NCBI RefSeq assembly: GCF_007786445.1 | Contig: NZ_VNJI01000002.1 | Span: forward strand, 124,001-188,000 | Origin: Paenibacillus cremeus | GTDB taxonomy: Bacteria; Bacillota; Bacilli; Paenibacillales; NBRC-103111 | Reading direction: 5' to 3' | DNA: 64,000 bases | In this document: positions 50,427 through 59,684 of the stretch, piece by piece | How the letters are laid out: every line of letters begins with the position of its first letter | Position numbering within the stretch: the first letter of the stretch is position 1 | Notes under the pieces: generated by a model | Seen by the model: only the letters and a program-made list of their open reading frames with translations | Database searches by the model: none | Told to the model about the DNA's origin: nothing | Position numbers and translations under genes: made by a program

Positions 50427-50810
50427 GTGTTTCGAACGATGCTAAAATCAAAAATTCACCGGGCCACCGTCACGGAGGCGAACCTGAACTACGTTGGCAG
50501 CATTACGATCGACCAAGACTTACTGGATGCGGTCGACATGCTTCCCAATGAAAAAGTGCAGATCGTCAACAACAACAACGGCGCACGCCTTGAAACGTAT
50601 ATTATTCCCGGGCCTCGCGGCTCCGGCGTGATTTGCTTGAATGGCGCCGCGGCAAGATTAGTTCAGCCTGGTGATGTCGTTATTATTATTTCATATGTCA
50701 TGCTGACTGAGGAAGAAGCACGCAAGCACACACCACAAATCGCCATTATGGGAGAAAACAATAAGGTGGTTAGCGTACTGAAGGAAGAAATTCATTCCAC
50801 GGTGCTGTAG
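50427..50810 (+). CDS. panD: Aspartate 1-decarboxylase proenzyme
   Basis: Makes beta-alanine from aspartate using a pyruvoyl group formed by self-cleavage. The 127-residue protein has the cleavage site between Gly24 and Ser25 in [11 protein letters not shown], the catalytic Tyr region and [18 protein letters not shown] use the GTG at 50427 as start because AGGAGG lies 9 bases upstream and it gives the standard 127-residue length with S25; the ATG at 50403 would place the ribosome-binding site inside the gene. Completes the pantothenate operon. Confidence 0.96.
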   Translation: MFRTMLKSKIHRATVTEANLNYVGSITIDQDLLDAVDMLPNEKVQIVNNNNGARLETYIIPGPRGSGVICLNGAAARLVQPGDVVIIISYVMLTEEEARKHTPQIAIMGENNKVVSVLKEEIHSTVL

Positions 50811-50926
50811 GGAGAATGAAACGGGGCGAGCGGGCGCACAATGTAGATACCATGTAACGAAAGTAGACAGCTGCGCCGCCGGGCGGCGTGAGGTTGTACT
50901 AACTGAAGCTCAAGGTGGTGCAGCGT

Positions 50927-51571
50927 ATGTTCAAGCATCTTTTTGCTTCCATGAATGATATGTTGAGCGAAGTGGCATCCGAGTTGCCCTCGGCCAAAGG
51001 AGCGAAGCGCAGGGAGCTGCAAGAGAAGCTTCGCGCACTGAAGGCAATGAGCGACACGTACATCGAAGAATGGCTGCTGTTCGAAGAACGGCTTGCGAAG
51101 CTCTCGCAGTCGGTCGGCGGCTCCCTCTTCGCGGCGGATACCAATGACCCGTTCGACCCCGAATTTTCCGGCAAGCGATCCGATCTCTTCATTCGCGGCC
51201 AGGGCTATTACAAGCTCAACATGTTTGATCAAGCGATCGAGGAGTTTGCAGAGCTGATCCGGTTATATCCCGATTTCAATTTGGCCCGTATTTTTCTGGC
51301 CATGTCCTATCTCCGCAAAGGAGAAACGTCGGAAAGCTACACCCACTTCCATTTTTTATCTCAGTTGACCGAAAATCTTCAATTAAGAGCCATCTCGTTT
51401 AATGCCATGGGATGTATTCAAGCACAGCGTCAAAATATGGATAAGGCTTGCGAGTTTTTTAATTTGGCGTATCGAACGGACCCGGCCAGTGTACAGCCAT
51501 TAATCGATTTAGGTGTTTGCTGTGAGAAAAAGGGCGGTCTGCAGTTCGACTTCTCATCTTCGAGATCATAG
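50927..51571 (+). CDS. TPR-type protein of unknown function
   Basis: A 214-residue soluble protein: an N-terminal helical, probably coiled-coil part (about residues 12-75, KRRELQEKLRALKAMSDTYI) followed by TPR-like helices (FDQAIEEFAELIRLYPDFNL about 102-121, MDKACEFFNLAYRTDPASVQ about 174-193). AAGGTGG lies 9 bases before the ATG at 50927. It lies between panD and dinG, a spot where B. subtilis has no such gene. The 116-bp gap before it shows nothing but a GC-rich stretch (50870-50890). Confidence 0.7.
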   Translation: MFKHLFASMNDMLSEVASELPSAKGAKRRELQEKLRALKAMSDTYIEEWLLFEERLAKLSQSVGGSLFAADTNDPFDPEFSGKRSDLFIRGQGYYKLNMFDQAIEEFAELIRLYPDFNLARIFLAMSYLRKGETSESYTHFHFLSQLTENLQLRAISFNAMGCIQAQRQNMDKACEFFNLAYRTDPASVQPLIDLGVCCEKKGGLQFDFSSSRS

Positions 51572-51687
51572 AACCCATCGGTTTCGCTGCAGCACCAAGG
51601 CACCAAGGATAAGTTTGCTATTCCCTTTTCCCTCTAGTATTGGTATGCTTATGTGGAGAGTGGAACGAAGGGATGACTTGAGCACCA

Positions 51688-54546
51688 ATGAAATTCGCGG
51701 TTTTGGATTTTGAAACGACAGGGAGCACGGCGGTGGATCGAGTGATCCAAGTCGGGCTCTTTATAATAAATGATCAGACCATTACAGATAGGTATACTTC
51801 ACTCGTCAACCCGGGGCTGAGTATACCTTCTTCTATTACTGCGTTGACCGGAATCGATGACGAGATGGTCAAAGACGCTCCTACCATGGATGTCGTTGCG
51901 GCCGAGATGGTACCACTGCTTCAGGATGCGGTACTCGTAGCGCATAATGTGGCCTTTGATTTGTCTTTTTTGCAGCGGGCACTCGATGAGAATGGGTATT
52001 TTCCGTTTGACGGTCGTGTGTTGGATACGATGGATGCGCTCCGTGTGCTGTATCCGGGGCTATCCAGCTTGCAGCTGTCTATGGTGTGCCATGCCTTCGG
52101 CATTGAGCATGAGCGTCCCCACCAAGCGGACAGCGATGCGGAGGTTACCGCGCTCATCTGGCTTCGGTGCCTAGAACGTTTTCAGACGCTTCCGCTTCTG
52201 ACGCTTCAGCGTTTAGAGATGGTATTTGAGGAGTCCTCGAGCGATTTCGGATGGTTCATCCAAGAAATGCGCTTATACAAAGAGCTTCATCAACCGTTGG
52301 ACGCCGATGCGGATCGCTATTTTCGCCAATTTGCACTCAATGTGAACGATTGGGGCGACGAGGAGCCGGTGCGGGAGGATGAGGACATTCAGGCGCTCCC
52401 GGAGGAGTTTTCAGCGTTTTACGAGCAGCTGAAGCAGCTATTGCAGCAGCGGTTTGAAGCGTATGAGGAACGAGAAGCGCAGGTTCAAATGTTGCAAGAC
52501 GTCGAGACCGCTTTCGAGAAGGACCAGCACCTGATGATCGAAGCGGGAACGGGAACCGGCAAGTCGTTAGGGTACTTGATCCCGGCACTGTATTATGGCA
52601 TGAAGCAGGAGAAAAAAATCGTAGTCAGCACCCATACGATCAATTTGCAGGAGCAGCTGAGAGAGCGGGATGTTCCGCTTTTGCAATCGTTGTTTCCCAT
52701 TGGCTTTAAAGCGTCAATTTTAAAAGGGCGCAGCCATTACTTATGCCTACGCAAATTTGAGCAAAAGATCAGTACTATGGATTTTGAAAATGGCCGCGAC
52801 GATCGGGTAACCGCAGGTCAAATGCTTGTATGGCTGGGCGAGACGAAGCATGGCGATGATGAGGAGCTGCATTTTGCCAATAAGGGAAAGCAGTTCTGGC
52901 ATTCGGTCGAGAGCGATTCGGATTCGTGTCTTAACCGCGCCTGCCCCTGGTTTAAAAAATGCTTCTATCACCGTGCGCGGCATGATGCGAATACAGCCGA
53001 CGTAGTAATTACAAACCACTCGCTGCTGTTTACCGATATTAGGGCGGATAATCGGCTTCTGCCGGCTTACAAGCATCTGGTGATCGATGAGGCGCATCAT
53101 TTTGAAGACGTAGCCGGGAAGCACTTGGGGATCGAGCTGCATTACCACGGCCTGTTGAATACACTGCACTGGCTGTATAAAGACGCTCGTTCCGGCCAGC
53201 TGTCAACCCTGCGGCATCGGCTTCTGATCTTCGAAGAAGAGCGTCCGAAGGCTTGGGGAATCGTGATCGATCAAGTGGTGGAGCGGCTGATCAACCTGAA
53301 GGAAGAGTGGGAGCAGCTGACCGAGCTCCTGTATCAGTTTGTCGTTACTCGCAGCAGTGATGCAACCCAATCGGAAGTCGGAACCCTTGTTTACCGGTTG
53401 AAAAAAGAGGAGCTGCCGGGCGGTTGGGATAAGCTGGCTGTGCTCGAAGAAAATATGCACTCCAACTTCAATGAAGCGCTCAAGCGGCTTGACAAGCTGA
53501 TGAACGAAATGAAAGAGTACCAAGACGAATACAATATCCAGACGCTCGTCACGGATTTGGGCGGAGCTGTCAAGGAGTTGACTCGTCATCGGGATGCGCT
53601 TCACTTTTTTATGACGATGCCGGACGATAATTTCGTGTACTGGATGGAAGCGGGACAATACAACAAAAACCGCTCGCTGCTGCTGACTTGTGTTCCGATC
53701 GATGTAAGTGCGATGCTGAAGCAGCACTTTTTCGACGTTAAGGACAGCGTAGTCATGACTTCGGCAACGCTATCCGTAGGCAAATCGTTCGACTATACCT
53801 GTGATCAGCTAGGGTTGAAATTTGGAGAAGCGGATGGCAAATTAAAGACGGTGCAGCTGCCTTCTCCGTTTAACTACCGTCAGCAGGCGCTCGTGGCGAT
53901 TCCTCGCGATTTCCCGACCCTTCGGGGCGGAGCCAGCGGGGAGAAAGAATTTATGGATAAGCTGGTGCCTTCGCTGGCGGAAATTGCGCTCGAAACGAAG
54001 GGGCGAATGCTGGTCTTGTTCACCTCGAACCGGATGCTCAAAAATACGCACGCTGCGCTGAAGGAGATGCTTGCGCCATTCGGCATTAATGTGCTCGGCC
54101 AGGGTGTAGACAGCAGCAATCGAAGCAAGCTGACGCGACTGTTCCAAAGCAGCGCTGCCAGTGTTCTGCTAGGCACGAGCAGCTTTTGGGAAGGGGTCGA
54201 CATTCCGGGCGACGCGCTGACATGCCTTGCGATTGTTAGGCTGCCATTTCAGCCACCAAATCACCCGCTGGTCGAAGCGAAGACCGAGAAGCTGAAAAAG
54301 CAGAATCAAAATGCTTTTATGAAGCTGTCGGTGCCGCAAGCCGTGATTCGATTCAAGCAGGGCTTCGGGCGACTGGTGCGTACTGCATCGGACAAAGGGA
54401 TTGTCATTATATACGATACCCGTGTTATTGATACAAACTATGGTAAGTATTTCTTATATTCACTGCCCGGTCCAAAAATCGAGCACATGAATGCGAGCCA
54501 GCTGGTGCCAAGAATAAAGCAGTGGATGGGTGAAAACGAAGCATGA
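51688..54546 (+). CDS. dinG: DinG-type exonuclease/helicase with an iron-sulfur cysteine set
   Basis: A 952-residue fusion. Residues 1-165 are a DEDDh 3'-5' exonuclease domain (VLDFETTGS, HNVAFDLSFL, HQADSDAEVTAL). An XPD/DinG-type superfamily 2 helicase follows: Walker A EAGTGTGKS (about 286-294), DEAH box VIDEAHHFEDV, and late motifs GTSSFWEGVDIPG and QGFGRLVR. Four cysteines, C353, C414, C419 and C425, have the C-x4-C-x5-C spacing of the E. coli DinG [4Fe-4S] site. It likely acts in DNA repair at stalled or structured DNA. Its stop overlaps rex by 4 bp. Confidence 0.93.
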   Translation: MKFAVLDFETTGSTAVDRVIQVGLFIINDQTITDRYTSLVNPGLSIPSSITALTGIDDEMVKDAPTMDVVAAEMVPLLQDAVLVAHNVAFDLSFLQRALDENGYFPFDGRVLDTMDALRVLYPGLSSLQLSMVCHAFGIEHERPHQADSDAEVTALIWLRCLERFQTLPLLTLQRLEMVFEESSSDFGWFIQEMRLYKELHQPLDADADRYFRQFALNVNDWGDEEPVREDEDIQALPEEFSAFYEQLKQLLQQRFEAYEEREAQVQMLQDVETAFEKDQHLMIEAGTGTGKSLGYLIPALYYGMKQEKKIVVSTHTINLQEQLRERDVPLLQSLFPIGFKASILKGRSHYLCLRKFEQKISTMDFENGRDDRVTAGQMLVWLGETKHGDDEELHFANKGKQFWHSVESDSDSCLNRACPWFKKCFYHRARHDANTADVVITNHSLLFTDIRADNRLLPAYKHLVIDEAHHFEDVAGKHLGIELHYHGLLNTLHWLYKDARSGQLSTLRHRLLIFEEERPKAWGIVIDQVVERLINLKEEWEQLTELLYQFVVTRSSDATQSEVGTLVYRLKKEELPGGWDKLAVLEENMHSNFNEALKRLDKLMNEMKEYQDEYNIQTLVTDLGGAVKELTRHRDALHFFMTMPDDNFVYWMEAGQYNKNRSLLLTCVPIDVSAMLKQHFFDVKDSVVMTSATLSVGKSFDYTCDQLGLKFGEADGKLKTVQLPSPFNYRQQALVAIPRDFPTLRGGASGEKEFMDKLVPSLAEIALETKGRMLVLFTSNRMLKNTHAALKEMLAPFGINVLGQGVDSSNRSKLTRLFQSSAASVLLGTSSFWEGVDIPGDALTCLAIVRLPFQPPNHPLVEAKTEKLKKQNQNAFMKLSVPQAVIRFKQGFGRLVRTASDKGIVIIYDTRVIDTNYGKYFLYSLPGPKIEHMNASQLVPRIKQWMGENEA

Positions 54547-55166
54547 CGAAGACGATGAAAATATCTGAGGCCGTAGTCCGACGGCTGCCGATTTATCTCC
54601 GGTTCTTAAACGAGCTGAGCAAAAAAAATGTAACGACCGTATCGTCGCAGGATTTAGGTCAGAAGCTGGATCTGAATCCTGCGCAAATCCGCAAGGATTT
54701 GGCGTATTTCGGCGAGTTCGGAAAGAAAGGGATCGGCTACGACGTCGATTATTTGATCGAAAAAATTAGACAAATCCTCAAGATCGATAAAGTGATTCCC
54801 GTAGCGCTAGTAGGTGCAGGGAATTTAGGCCGAGCACTTTGCAATTATAATGCTTATTTAAAAGATAATATGAAAATTGTGGCCGTGTTTGATGCACAAG
54901 GAACCAAGATCGGTGAATCCATCAATAACCTGAAAGTAAAATCGATGGACGAGTTGTGCCCGATCATTCAGGAGCTGAAAGTGAGGATCGGTATCATTAC
55001 CGTACCAGCCGCGGAAGCCCAAGCGGTTGCGAATCAGTTTGTGGAATCCGGTGTCGAGGCGATTCTGAATTTTGCACCCATTATTATTAAAGTACCGAGT
55101 GAGGTACGAGTTCATCACGCTGATTTTACAGCGGAGCTGCAAAGCTTAGCTTATTACTTAGATTAA
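54543..55166 (+). CDS. rex: Redox-sensing transcriptional repressor Rex
   Basis: Rex senses the NADH/NAD+ ratio and represses fermentation and respiratory genes until NADH rises. The 207-residue protein has an N-terminal winged helix (about residues 1-75: SEAVVRRLPIYLRFLNEL, LNPAQIRKDLAYFGEFGKKG) and a Rossmann domain with VALVGAGNLGRALCNY (about 88-103), ending in the domain-swapped helix. It begins inside the dinG stop (ATGA), so the two are co-translated. Confidence 0.97.
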   Translation: MTKTMKISEAVVRRLPIYLRFLNELSKKNVTTVSSQDLGQKLDLNPAQIRKDLAYFGEFGKKGIGYDVDYLIEKIRQILKIDKVIPVALVGAGNLGRALCNYNAYLKDNMKIVAVFDAQGTKIGESINNLKVKSMDELCPIIQELKVRIGIITVPAAEAQAVANQFVESGVEAILNFAPIIIKVPSEVRVHHADFTAELQSLAYYLD

Positions 55167-55177
55167 ATGGACATAAG

Positions 55178-55211
55178 AAAGCCCGAGGCGATTCATACCG
55201 CCTCGGGCTTT
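55178..55211. terminator. Bidirectional terminator between rex and pit
   Basis: A perfect 13-bp stem AAAGCCCGAGGCG / CGCCTCGGGCTTT (55178-55190 and 55199-55211) with an 8-nt loop and A/T flanks on both sides, between the convergent rex (+) and pit (-) genes. Confidence 0.92.
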
Positions 55212-55223
55212 TTGCTTCACCGT

Positions 55224-56231
55224 TTAACTGGAGAAAACGAAAATAATTTTGTAAATCAAGAACGAGAGAGCAATACTGATCGGAATCGTAATGATCCACG
55301 TCATGACCATCTTGGTAACAGTCGACCACTTGACATCGTGGAACCTCATAACTGAGCCCGTCCCGATGATCGAGGATGAAATTACGTGCGTCGTCGATAA
55401 TGGCATCCCCATCGCCGTAGAGGTTTGAATGACAATGGAAGAGTTCAAATCGGAAGCAAAACCGTTGATCGGCTCGATTTTAATCAATTTCTTACTCATC
55501 GTCTTAATGATCCGCATCCCGCCGATCGACGTTCCAAGGCCCATCGCGGTAGCGGCGCATACTTTGACCCACATCGGAACATCCAGATTCGTTTGGTAGC
55601 CCATAGCTACTAAGGCGAAAACGATGATTCCCATCGCTTTTTGGGCATCATTACCGCCATGCGAGAAGGAAAGAAGTCCGGCTGAGAAAATTTGAAGTGT
55701 TCGAAACAGACGGTTCAGTTTCGTACGGGATCGATTCCCGCCAAGCATAATCAACATCTTTATAATCCACATCACGACAAACCCTGTTGCAAAGGCTACG
55801 ATCGGCGAAAGCACCAGAATAATGACGATTTCTTTGAATCCCGACCAATTCAGCGCGCTAGATCCAGCCCCTGCAATAACTGCGCCAGCAAGCGAACCGA
55901 TCAATGTATGGGAGGACGAAGAAGGGATGCCGTAATACCAGGTGAGTAAATTCCAGATAATGGCCGTAAGGAGTGCAGCGATAACTATCTCCATGCCGTG
56001 GGGTATGGTGGCCGGATTCGCTACTTTACCCCCGACCGTTTTGGCGACTTCGGAAGAGAAGACGGCTCCTATAAAGTTGAGCACCGCTGCAAATAGCACT
56101 GCAAATCGAGGAGACATGGCACGAGTTGAGATCGATGTTGCAATCGCATTGGCGGTGTCATGAAACCCATTAATAAAATCAAATAGCAGTGCCAAGGCAA
56201 CGATGATAATAAGTATGGTTATATTAGACAT
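55224..56231 (-). CDS. pit: PiT-family inorganic phosphate transporter
   Basis: Low-affinity phosphate (or metal-phosphate) symporter of the PiT/PHO4 family. The 335-residue protein has about ten membrane segments and both inverted family signatures: FINGFHDTANAIATSISTRA (about residues 19-38) and FSHGGNDAQKAMGI (about 198-211). It is the second gene of a minus-strand pair, 43 bp after the DUF47 gene, a common arrangement in Bacillota. It ends at the bidirectional terminator shared with rex. Confidence 0.95.
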   Translation of the reverse strand: MSNITILIIIVALALLFDFINGFHDTANAIATSISTRAMSPRFAVLFAAVLNFIGAVFSSEVAKTVGGKVANPATIPHGMEIVIAALLTAIIWNLLTWYYGIPSSSSHTLIGSLAGAVIAGAGSSALNWSGFKEIVIILVLSPIVAFATGFVVMWIIKMLIMLGGNRSRTKLNRLFRTLQIFSAGLLSFSHGGNDAQKAMGIIVFALVAMGYQTNLDVPMWVKVCAATAMGLGTSIGGMRIIKTMSKKLIKIEPINGFASDLNSSIVIQTSTAMGMPLSTTHVISSSIIGTGSVMRFHDVKWSTVTKMVMTWIITIPISIALSFLIYKIIFVFSS

Positions 56232-56274
56232 GTGATCCTCCTAGGCAAGCTGTGTTGGTTCTTCGGGCAATCGC

Positions 56275-56895
56275 TTAAGAATATCTCAACACTACACTCT
56301 CCAGGATATTAGCGACGTCCTCACATGCATCGGTTGTTTGCTCCAGACGCTCATAGAGCTCTTTCAGCTTGAAGTCATGGTATGGATCCTTTGGATTGGT
56401 GAAAATTTCACGGATGCCTTCCCGCATGAGCCGATCCGCTTCATTCTCTAAGCTGTTGATTTGTACGGTGTGCTCGGTGAGCTGCATGTATTTCTTTTTG
56501 GCGAGCAGCTTGAAGGCATCCAGAATATGCTGGCAGCTGGCTACGATCACCGCGGAAAATTCCTTCATATAATTATCCGTGGTTGTGATGTTCAAATAAT
56601 CAAAACGGGCGATGGACGCTTCAATGCCATCCATTACATCATCCACTTTGGAGGCAAGCTCCATAATGTCCTCACGGTCAATCGGCGTAATAAACACTTT
56701 GTTCAGACCTTTGAAAATCTGGTGCGTAATTTGGTCGCCTTTATTCTCCAAATCCTTCAGCTGCGGATAAAATGTCGCCGGAGGCTGGTCGCCCATGACC
56801 GCATTACGGAACACTTGAGCGGCTTCGAGCGTATTTTCCGATGCTTTAATGAGCAGCAGCAGAAAGTCGGTATCATTCTTTTTCGCAAATAACAT
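56275..56895 (-). CDS. DUF47 (PhoU-like) accessory protein
   Basis: A 206-residue helical protein of the DUF47 family, related to PhoU, that regulates or assists the neighbouring Pit transporter. It has the PhoU-like acidic patterns IDREDIMELASKVDDVMDGI (about residues 72-91) and LENEADRLMREG (about 148-159). The ATG at 56895 follows GGGGGGC by about 6 bases on the minus strand; the frame is open 25 codons further but reads a hydrophobic stretch outside the family. It resembles ykaA next to pit in B. subtilis. Confidence 0.92.
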   Translation of the reverse strand: MLFAKKNDTDFLLLLIKASENTLEAAQVFRNAVMGDQPPATFYPQLKDLENKGDQITHQIFKGLNKVFITPIDREDIMELASKVDDVMDGIEASIARFDYLNITTTDNYMKEFSAVIVASCQHILDAFKLLAKKKYMQLTEHTVQINSLENEADRLMREGIREIFTNPKDPYHDFKLKELYERLEQTTDACEDVANILESVVLRYS

Positions 56896-57145
56896 CAATT
56901 TGCCCCCCAGTATGGTTCTCTTTATGTAATGTAAATAAAGCCAAAAAGCACACAAAATTAAAAATAACACAACGGTTCTGAGGAATCAATCATAGTTTCT
57001 CCCGTTCATAAAGGGTTCATAATCTCAAATGATTGACAATCTCTGCTAGTGGAATTCGAGTGCTTGGCTTGCTTTTGATATGATGAAAGGGTACATTGTA
57101 GAGTGGAGATTATGATGCTGCAGCTGAAAAGGACGGGTGACACAA

Positions 57146-58444
57146 ATGAAAAGAACGTTAATTACGAATGGTACATTTATTACGATGGACGAGCAGACTC
57201 CCATTGTAAAAGGATATATGGTTGTTGAAGGAAGCCGCATTACATATTTAGGTAAAGAAGCGCCGCAGCCGCAAGAACAATTTGACGAGAAAATCGACGG
57301 CACTGGAAAGCTCTATATGCCTGGCTTTGTCAATACGCATGGTCATGCGGCCATGTCACTGCTCCGCGGCTATGGAGATGATATGGCACTCCAAGTTTGG
57401 CTTCAGGAAAAAATGTGGCCGATGGAGGGCAAATTCACGTCCCACGATGTAAGAATCGGTACAATGCTGTCTCTGCTTGAGATGATCAAAGGCGGCACCA
57501 CGACGTTTGTTGATATGTATGATCATATGAATCAAGTGGCGGAGGCTTCCGTTGAGAGCGGAATTCGCGCTTGCTTGACACGTGGCGTAATCGGATTGTG
57601 CCCTCGCGAAGTGCAGGACGCCAAATTGGCGGAAGCGATCCAGTTCGCAAAAGATTGGCATGGACAAGCAGATGGACGGATCACGGCTATGATGTCGCCC
57701 CACGGACCTTATACCTGCCCGCCGGATTATATTGAACGCATCGTACAAGCCGCGCATGACTTAAATCTTCCTATGCATACGCATATGTCGGAAACCGCCA
57801 GAGAAGTACAGGATAATGTGGATCAATACGGACTTCGTCCGGTTGCCCATCTGGAGAAGCTCGGCGTGTTCTCGCGTCCGACGTTGGTTGCTCATGCCGT
57901 TCATTTGACAGATGAAGAAATTGCGATTCTTAAGCAGTACGATGTAAGAGTTTCGCATAACCCTGGCAGCAATTTGAAGCTGGCGAGCGGGGTAGCGCGT
58001 GTTCCAGAGCTGTTGAAAGCAGGGGTCCTGGTTTCTCTCGGTACGGATGGCGCGGCAAGCAACAACAACTTGGACATGCTGGAGGAAATTCGTCTGGCGG
58101 CCTTAATTCATAAAGGCGTAACAGGAGATCCGGTAGCGGTCGCCGCTTGGGATGCGCTCAAAATGGGAACCTTGGACGGCGCGAAGTCGATTTGGCTGAA
58201 TGATGTCGGCATGCTGAAGGCGGGCATGAAGGCTGATTTTATCGCGATGGATATGGAGCAGCCGCATTTTTATCCGCGGACGAACCTCATTTCACACGTG
58301 GTCTATTCGGCATCCTCAAGAGATGTTACGGATGTATGCATTGACGGACGATTTGTCGTCCGGAAGGGCGAATGCTTAACGATGGACGAGGAAAAAGTGA
58401 AGTTTGAAGCGCAGCAGTGCTTTGAGCGTTTAACCGCAGGCTAA
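57146..58444 (+). CDS. Amidohydrolase, probable S-adenosylhomocysteine / methylthioadenosine deaminase
   Basis: A 432-residue metal-dependent deaminase of the amidohydrolase superfamily (ATZ/TRZ-MtaD group). The metal and active-site pattern is GFVNTHGHAAMSLLRGYGDD (about residues 55-74, HxH), HTHMSET (about 212-218), VAHAVHLTDEEI and SLGTDGAASNNNLDM (about 297-311). Family members deaminate SAH, MTA or related nucleosides. The start could be ATG 57146 or GTG 57137, three codons earlier; either fits. An extended -10 (TGATATGAT, 57076-57084) is a possible promoter. Confidence 0.88.
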   Translation: MKRTLITNGTFITMDEQTPIVKGYMVVEGSRITYLGKEAPQPQEQFDEKIDGTGKLYMPGFVNTHGHAAMSLLRGYGDDMALQVWLQEKMWPMEGKFTSHDVRIGTMLSLLEMIKGGTTTFVDMYDHMNQVAEASVESGIRACLTRGVIGLCPREVQDAKLAEAIQFAKDWHGQADGRITAMMSPHGPYTCPPDYIERIVQAAHDLNLPMHTHMSETAREVQDNVDQYGLRPVAHLEKLGVFSRPTLVAHAVHLTDEEIAILKQYDVRVSHNPGSNLKLASGVARVPELLKAGVLVSLGTDGAASNNNLDMLEEIRLAALIHKGVTGDPVAVAAWDALKMGTLDGAKSIWLNDVGMLKAGMKADFIAMDMEQPHFYPRTNLISHVVYSASSRDVTDVCIDGRFVVRKGECLTMDEEKVKFEAQQCFERLTAG

Positions 58445-58479
58445 GCCGGTGAGGCAACGAAAGGTGGAGCCGTAGATTC

Positions 58480-58983
58480 ATGGGAACAGGGCGCAAATGG
58501 AAGGTGTGGCTGCTAACCGTAGCCATTTTGGTCGGGGCAGTCATTTTGGCCAGCTGGATGTTTACGACGGTAATGGACGATGAGTGGGGCTCGCAGCGAG
58601 AAGCCGTTCAGTCGGCCTATGAGAAAACCATTCTTACGAAGGCTGTGAAAGTGGATCGATTCGTAGGAGAAAAGTCTTATACGGTCATTCAAGGCGAGGA
58701 TAAAATCGGTCAGCCGGTGCTCGTGTGGGTCGGACAAGACGAGGTCCGCTCAGAAATGGCGTCGAATGGCATTACGGCGGAGCAAGCGCAAAATCAGACG
58801 CTCGCGAAGCAGCCGGATGCGGAGGTTCTTCGAGTGACTCCGGGGATGATGAATGGAACGGCGGTCTGGGAAGTGTTCTATAAGCAGCTGCCGGAGGGCG
58901 AAGTCAAGGAGCAGTATTATTACGACTATTATCGATTTGCAGATGGTCAGCCGGTCGATACCTGGAGACTGTCCATTCAATAA
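58480..58983 (+). CDS. DUF5590 / YpmB-like membrane-anchored protein
   Basis: A 167-residue protein with an N-terminal membrane anchor (about residues 8-29) and an exposed region with the family stretch EAVQSAYEKTILTKAVKVDR (about 41-60) and VWEVFYKQ near residue 128, consistent with the PepSY-like fold of YpmB. B. subtilis ypmB also lies downstream of dinG. Function unknown; similar proteins act at the cell envelope. AAAGGTGGAG lies upstream of the ATG. It ends at a terminator. Confidence 0.8.
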   Translation: MGTGRKWKVWLLTVAILVGAVILASWMFTTVMDDEWGSQREAVQSAYEKTILTKAVKVDRFVGEKSYTVIQGEDKIGQPVLVWVGQDEVRSEMASNGITAEQAQNQTLAKQPDAEVLRVTPGMMNGTAVWEVFYKQLPEGEVKEQYYYDYYRFADGQPVDTWRLSIQ

Positions 58984-58987
58984 AGTG

Positions 58988-59032
58988 AAAGCCGCGGCAG
59001 CGCTGGAAAGCGTCATGCTCGCGGCTTTTTTG
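58988..59032 (+). terminator. Terminator after the YpmB-like gene
   Basis: AAAGCCGCG (58988-58996) pairs with CGCGGCTTT (59020-59028), with a 23-nt loop that can pair further, then six T residues. Confidence 0.8.
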
Positions 59033-59147
59033 TTGAGTTCATGGCTGTCTTACCACTCATTGCATTAGCTTTGGTATATACGCCGTGATATACTATGAAT
59101 ATAGCGATGGGCGATATATTAACTACTAGAAAGGGGGACGACATCTG

Positions 59148-59684
59148 ATGAAGATACGTCTCTTGCCTGTTTTAATAAGTGTTTCCGTATCTGCGTTCTT
59201 ATTGTTCGGCGGATATTTTGGATATCGTAGTGTTGCCATGGAGAATCCTATGCAGAAGGTTGTAGCAAGCATTCCGGGTGTAGATCTCGTTTCAATGGAT
59301 TTGGGCGGTACCGATGCGGTGATGGAGCTGAAGCTCAAAGATGGTACTGATCTGCGCGAAGTGTATAACCAGATTTTGAAGGACGGAAGCTCTACACTGG
59401 GTAAGAAGGAACTAAAGCTGAAAATCGTGAATAGCGCGTCCCCTAAGCTGGAGCAATGGTGGTCATCCGCCTTATTTGATGTGGCGCAAGCGATGGAGAC
59501 GAAGCAGTATGCACAAATTCCGAAAACATTGCAGGCGCGTGCAGACAGTACGGGAGCCGGCGTTAAAGTATCCACGGAGATGGATGATAAATATGTTTAT
59601 GTCACATTAACGGACGGTGAATCGAGCAAGTATATCATGCTGCCTCGCATACCAGCGACCTTGGGGGTGTGGCCTAATGAGTAA
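59148..59684 (+). CDS. Membrane-anchored protein of unknown function, partner of the FtsH-like protease
   Basis: A 178-residue protein with one N-terminal hydrophobic segment (about residues 5-25) and an exposed mixed alpha/beta domain without a motif I recognise. GAAAGGGGGACG precedes the ATG at 59148. Its last 8 bases overlap the start of the FtsH-like gene, so the two are translationally coupled and probably work together, for example as a regulator or adaptor of the protease (inference). No cysteines or metal sites are seen. Confidence 0.6.
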   Translation: MKIRLLPVLISVSVSAFLLFGGYFGYRSVAMENPMQKVVASIPGVDLVSMDLGGTDAVMELKLKDGTDLREVYNQILKDGSSTLGKKELKLKIVNSASPKLEQWWSSALFDVAQAMETKQYAQIPKTLQARADSTGAGVKVSTEMDDKYVYVTLTDGESSKYIMLPRIPATLGVWPNE

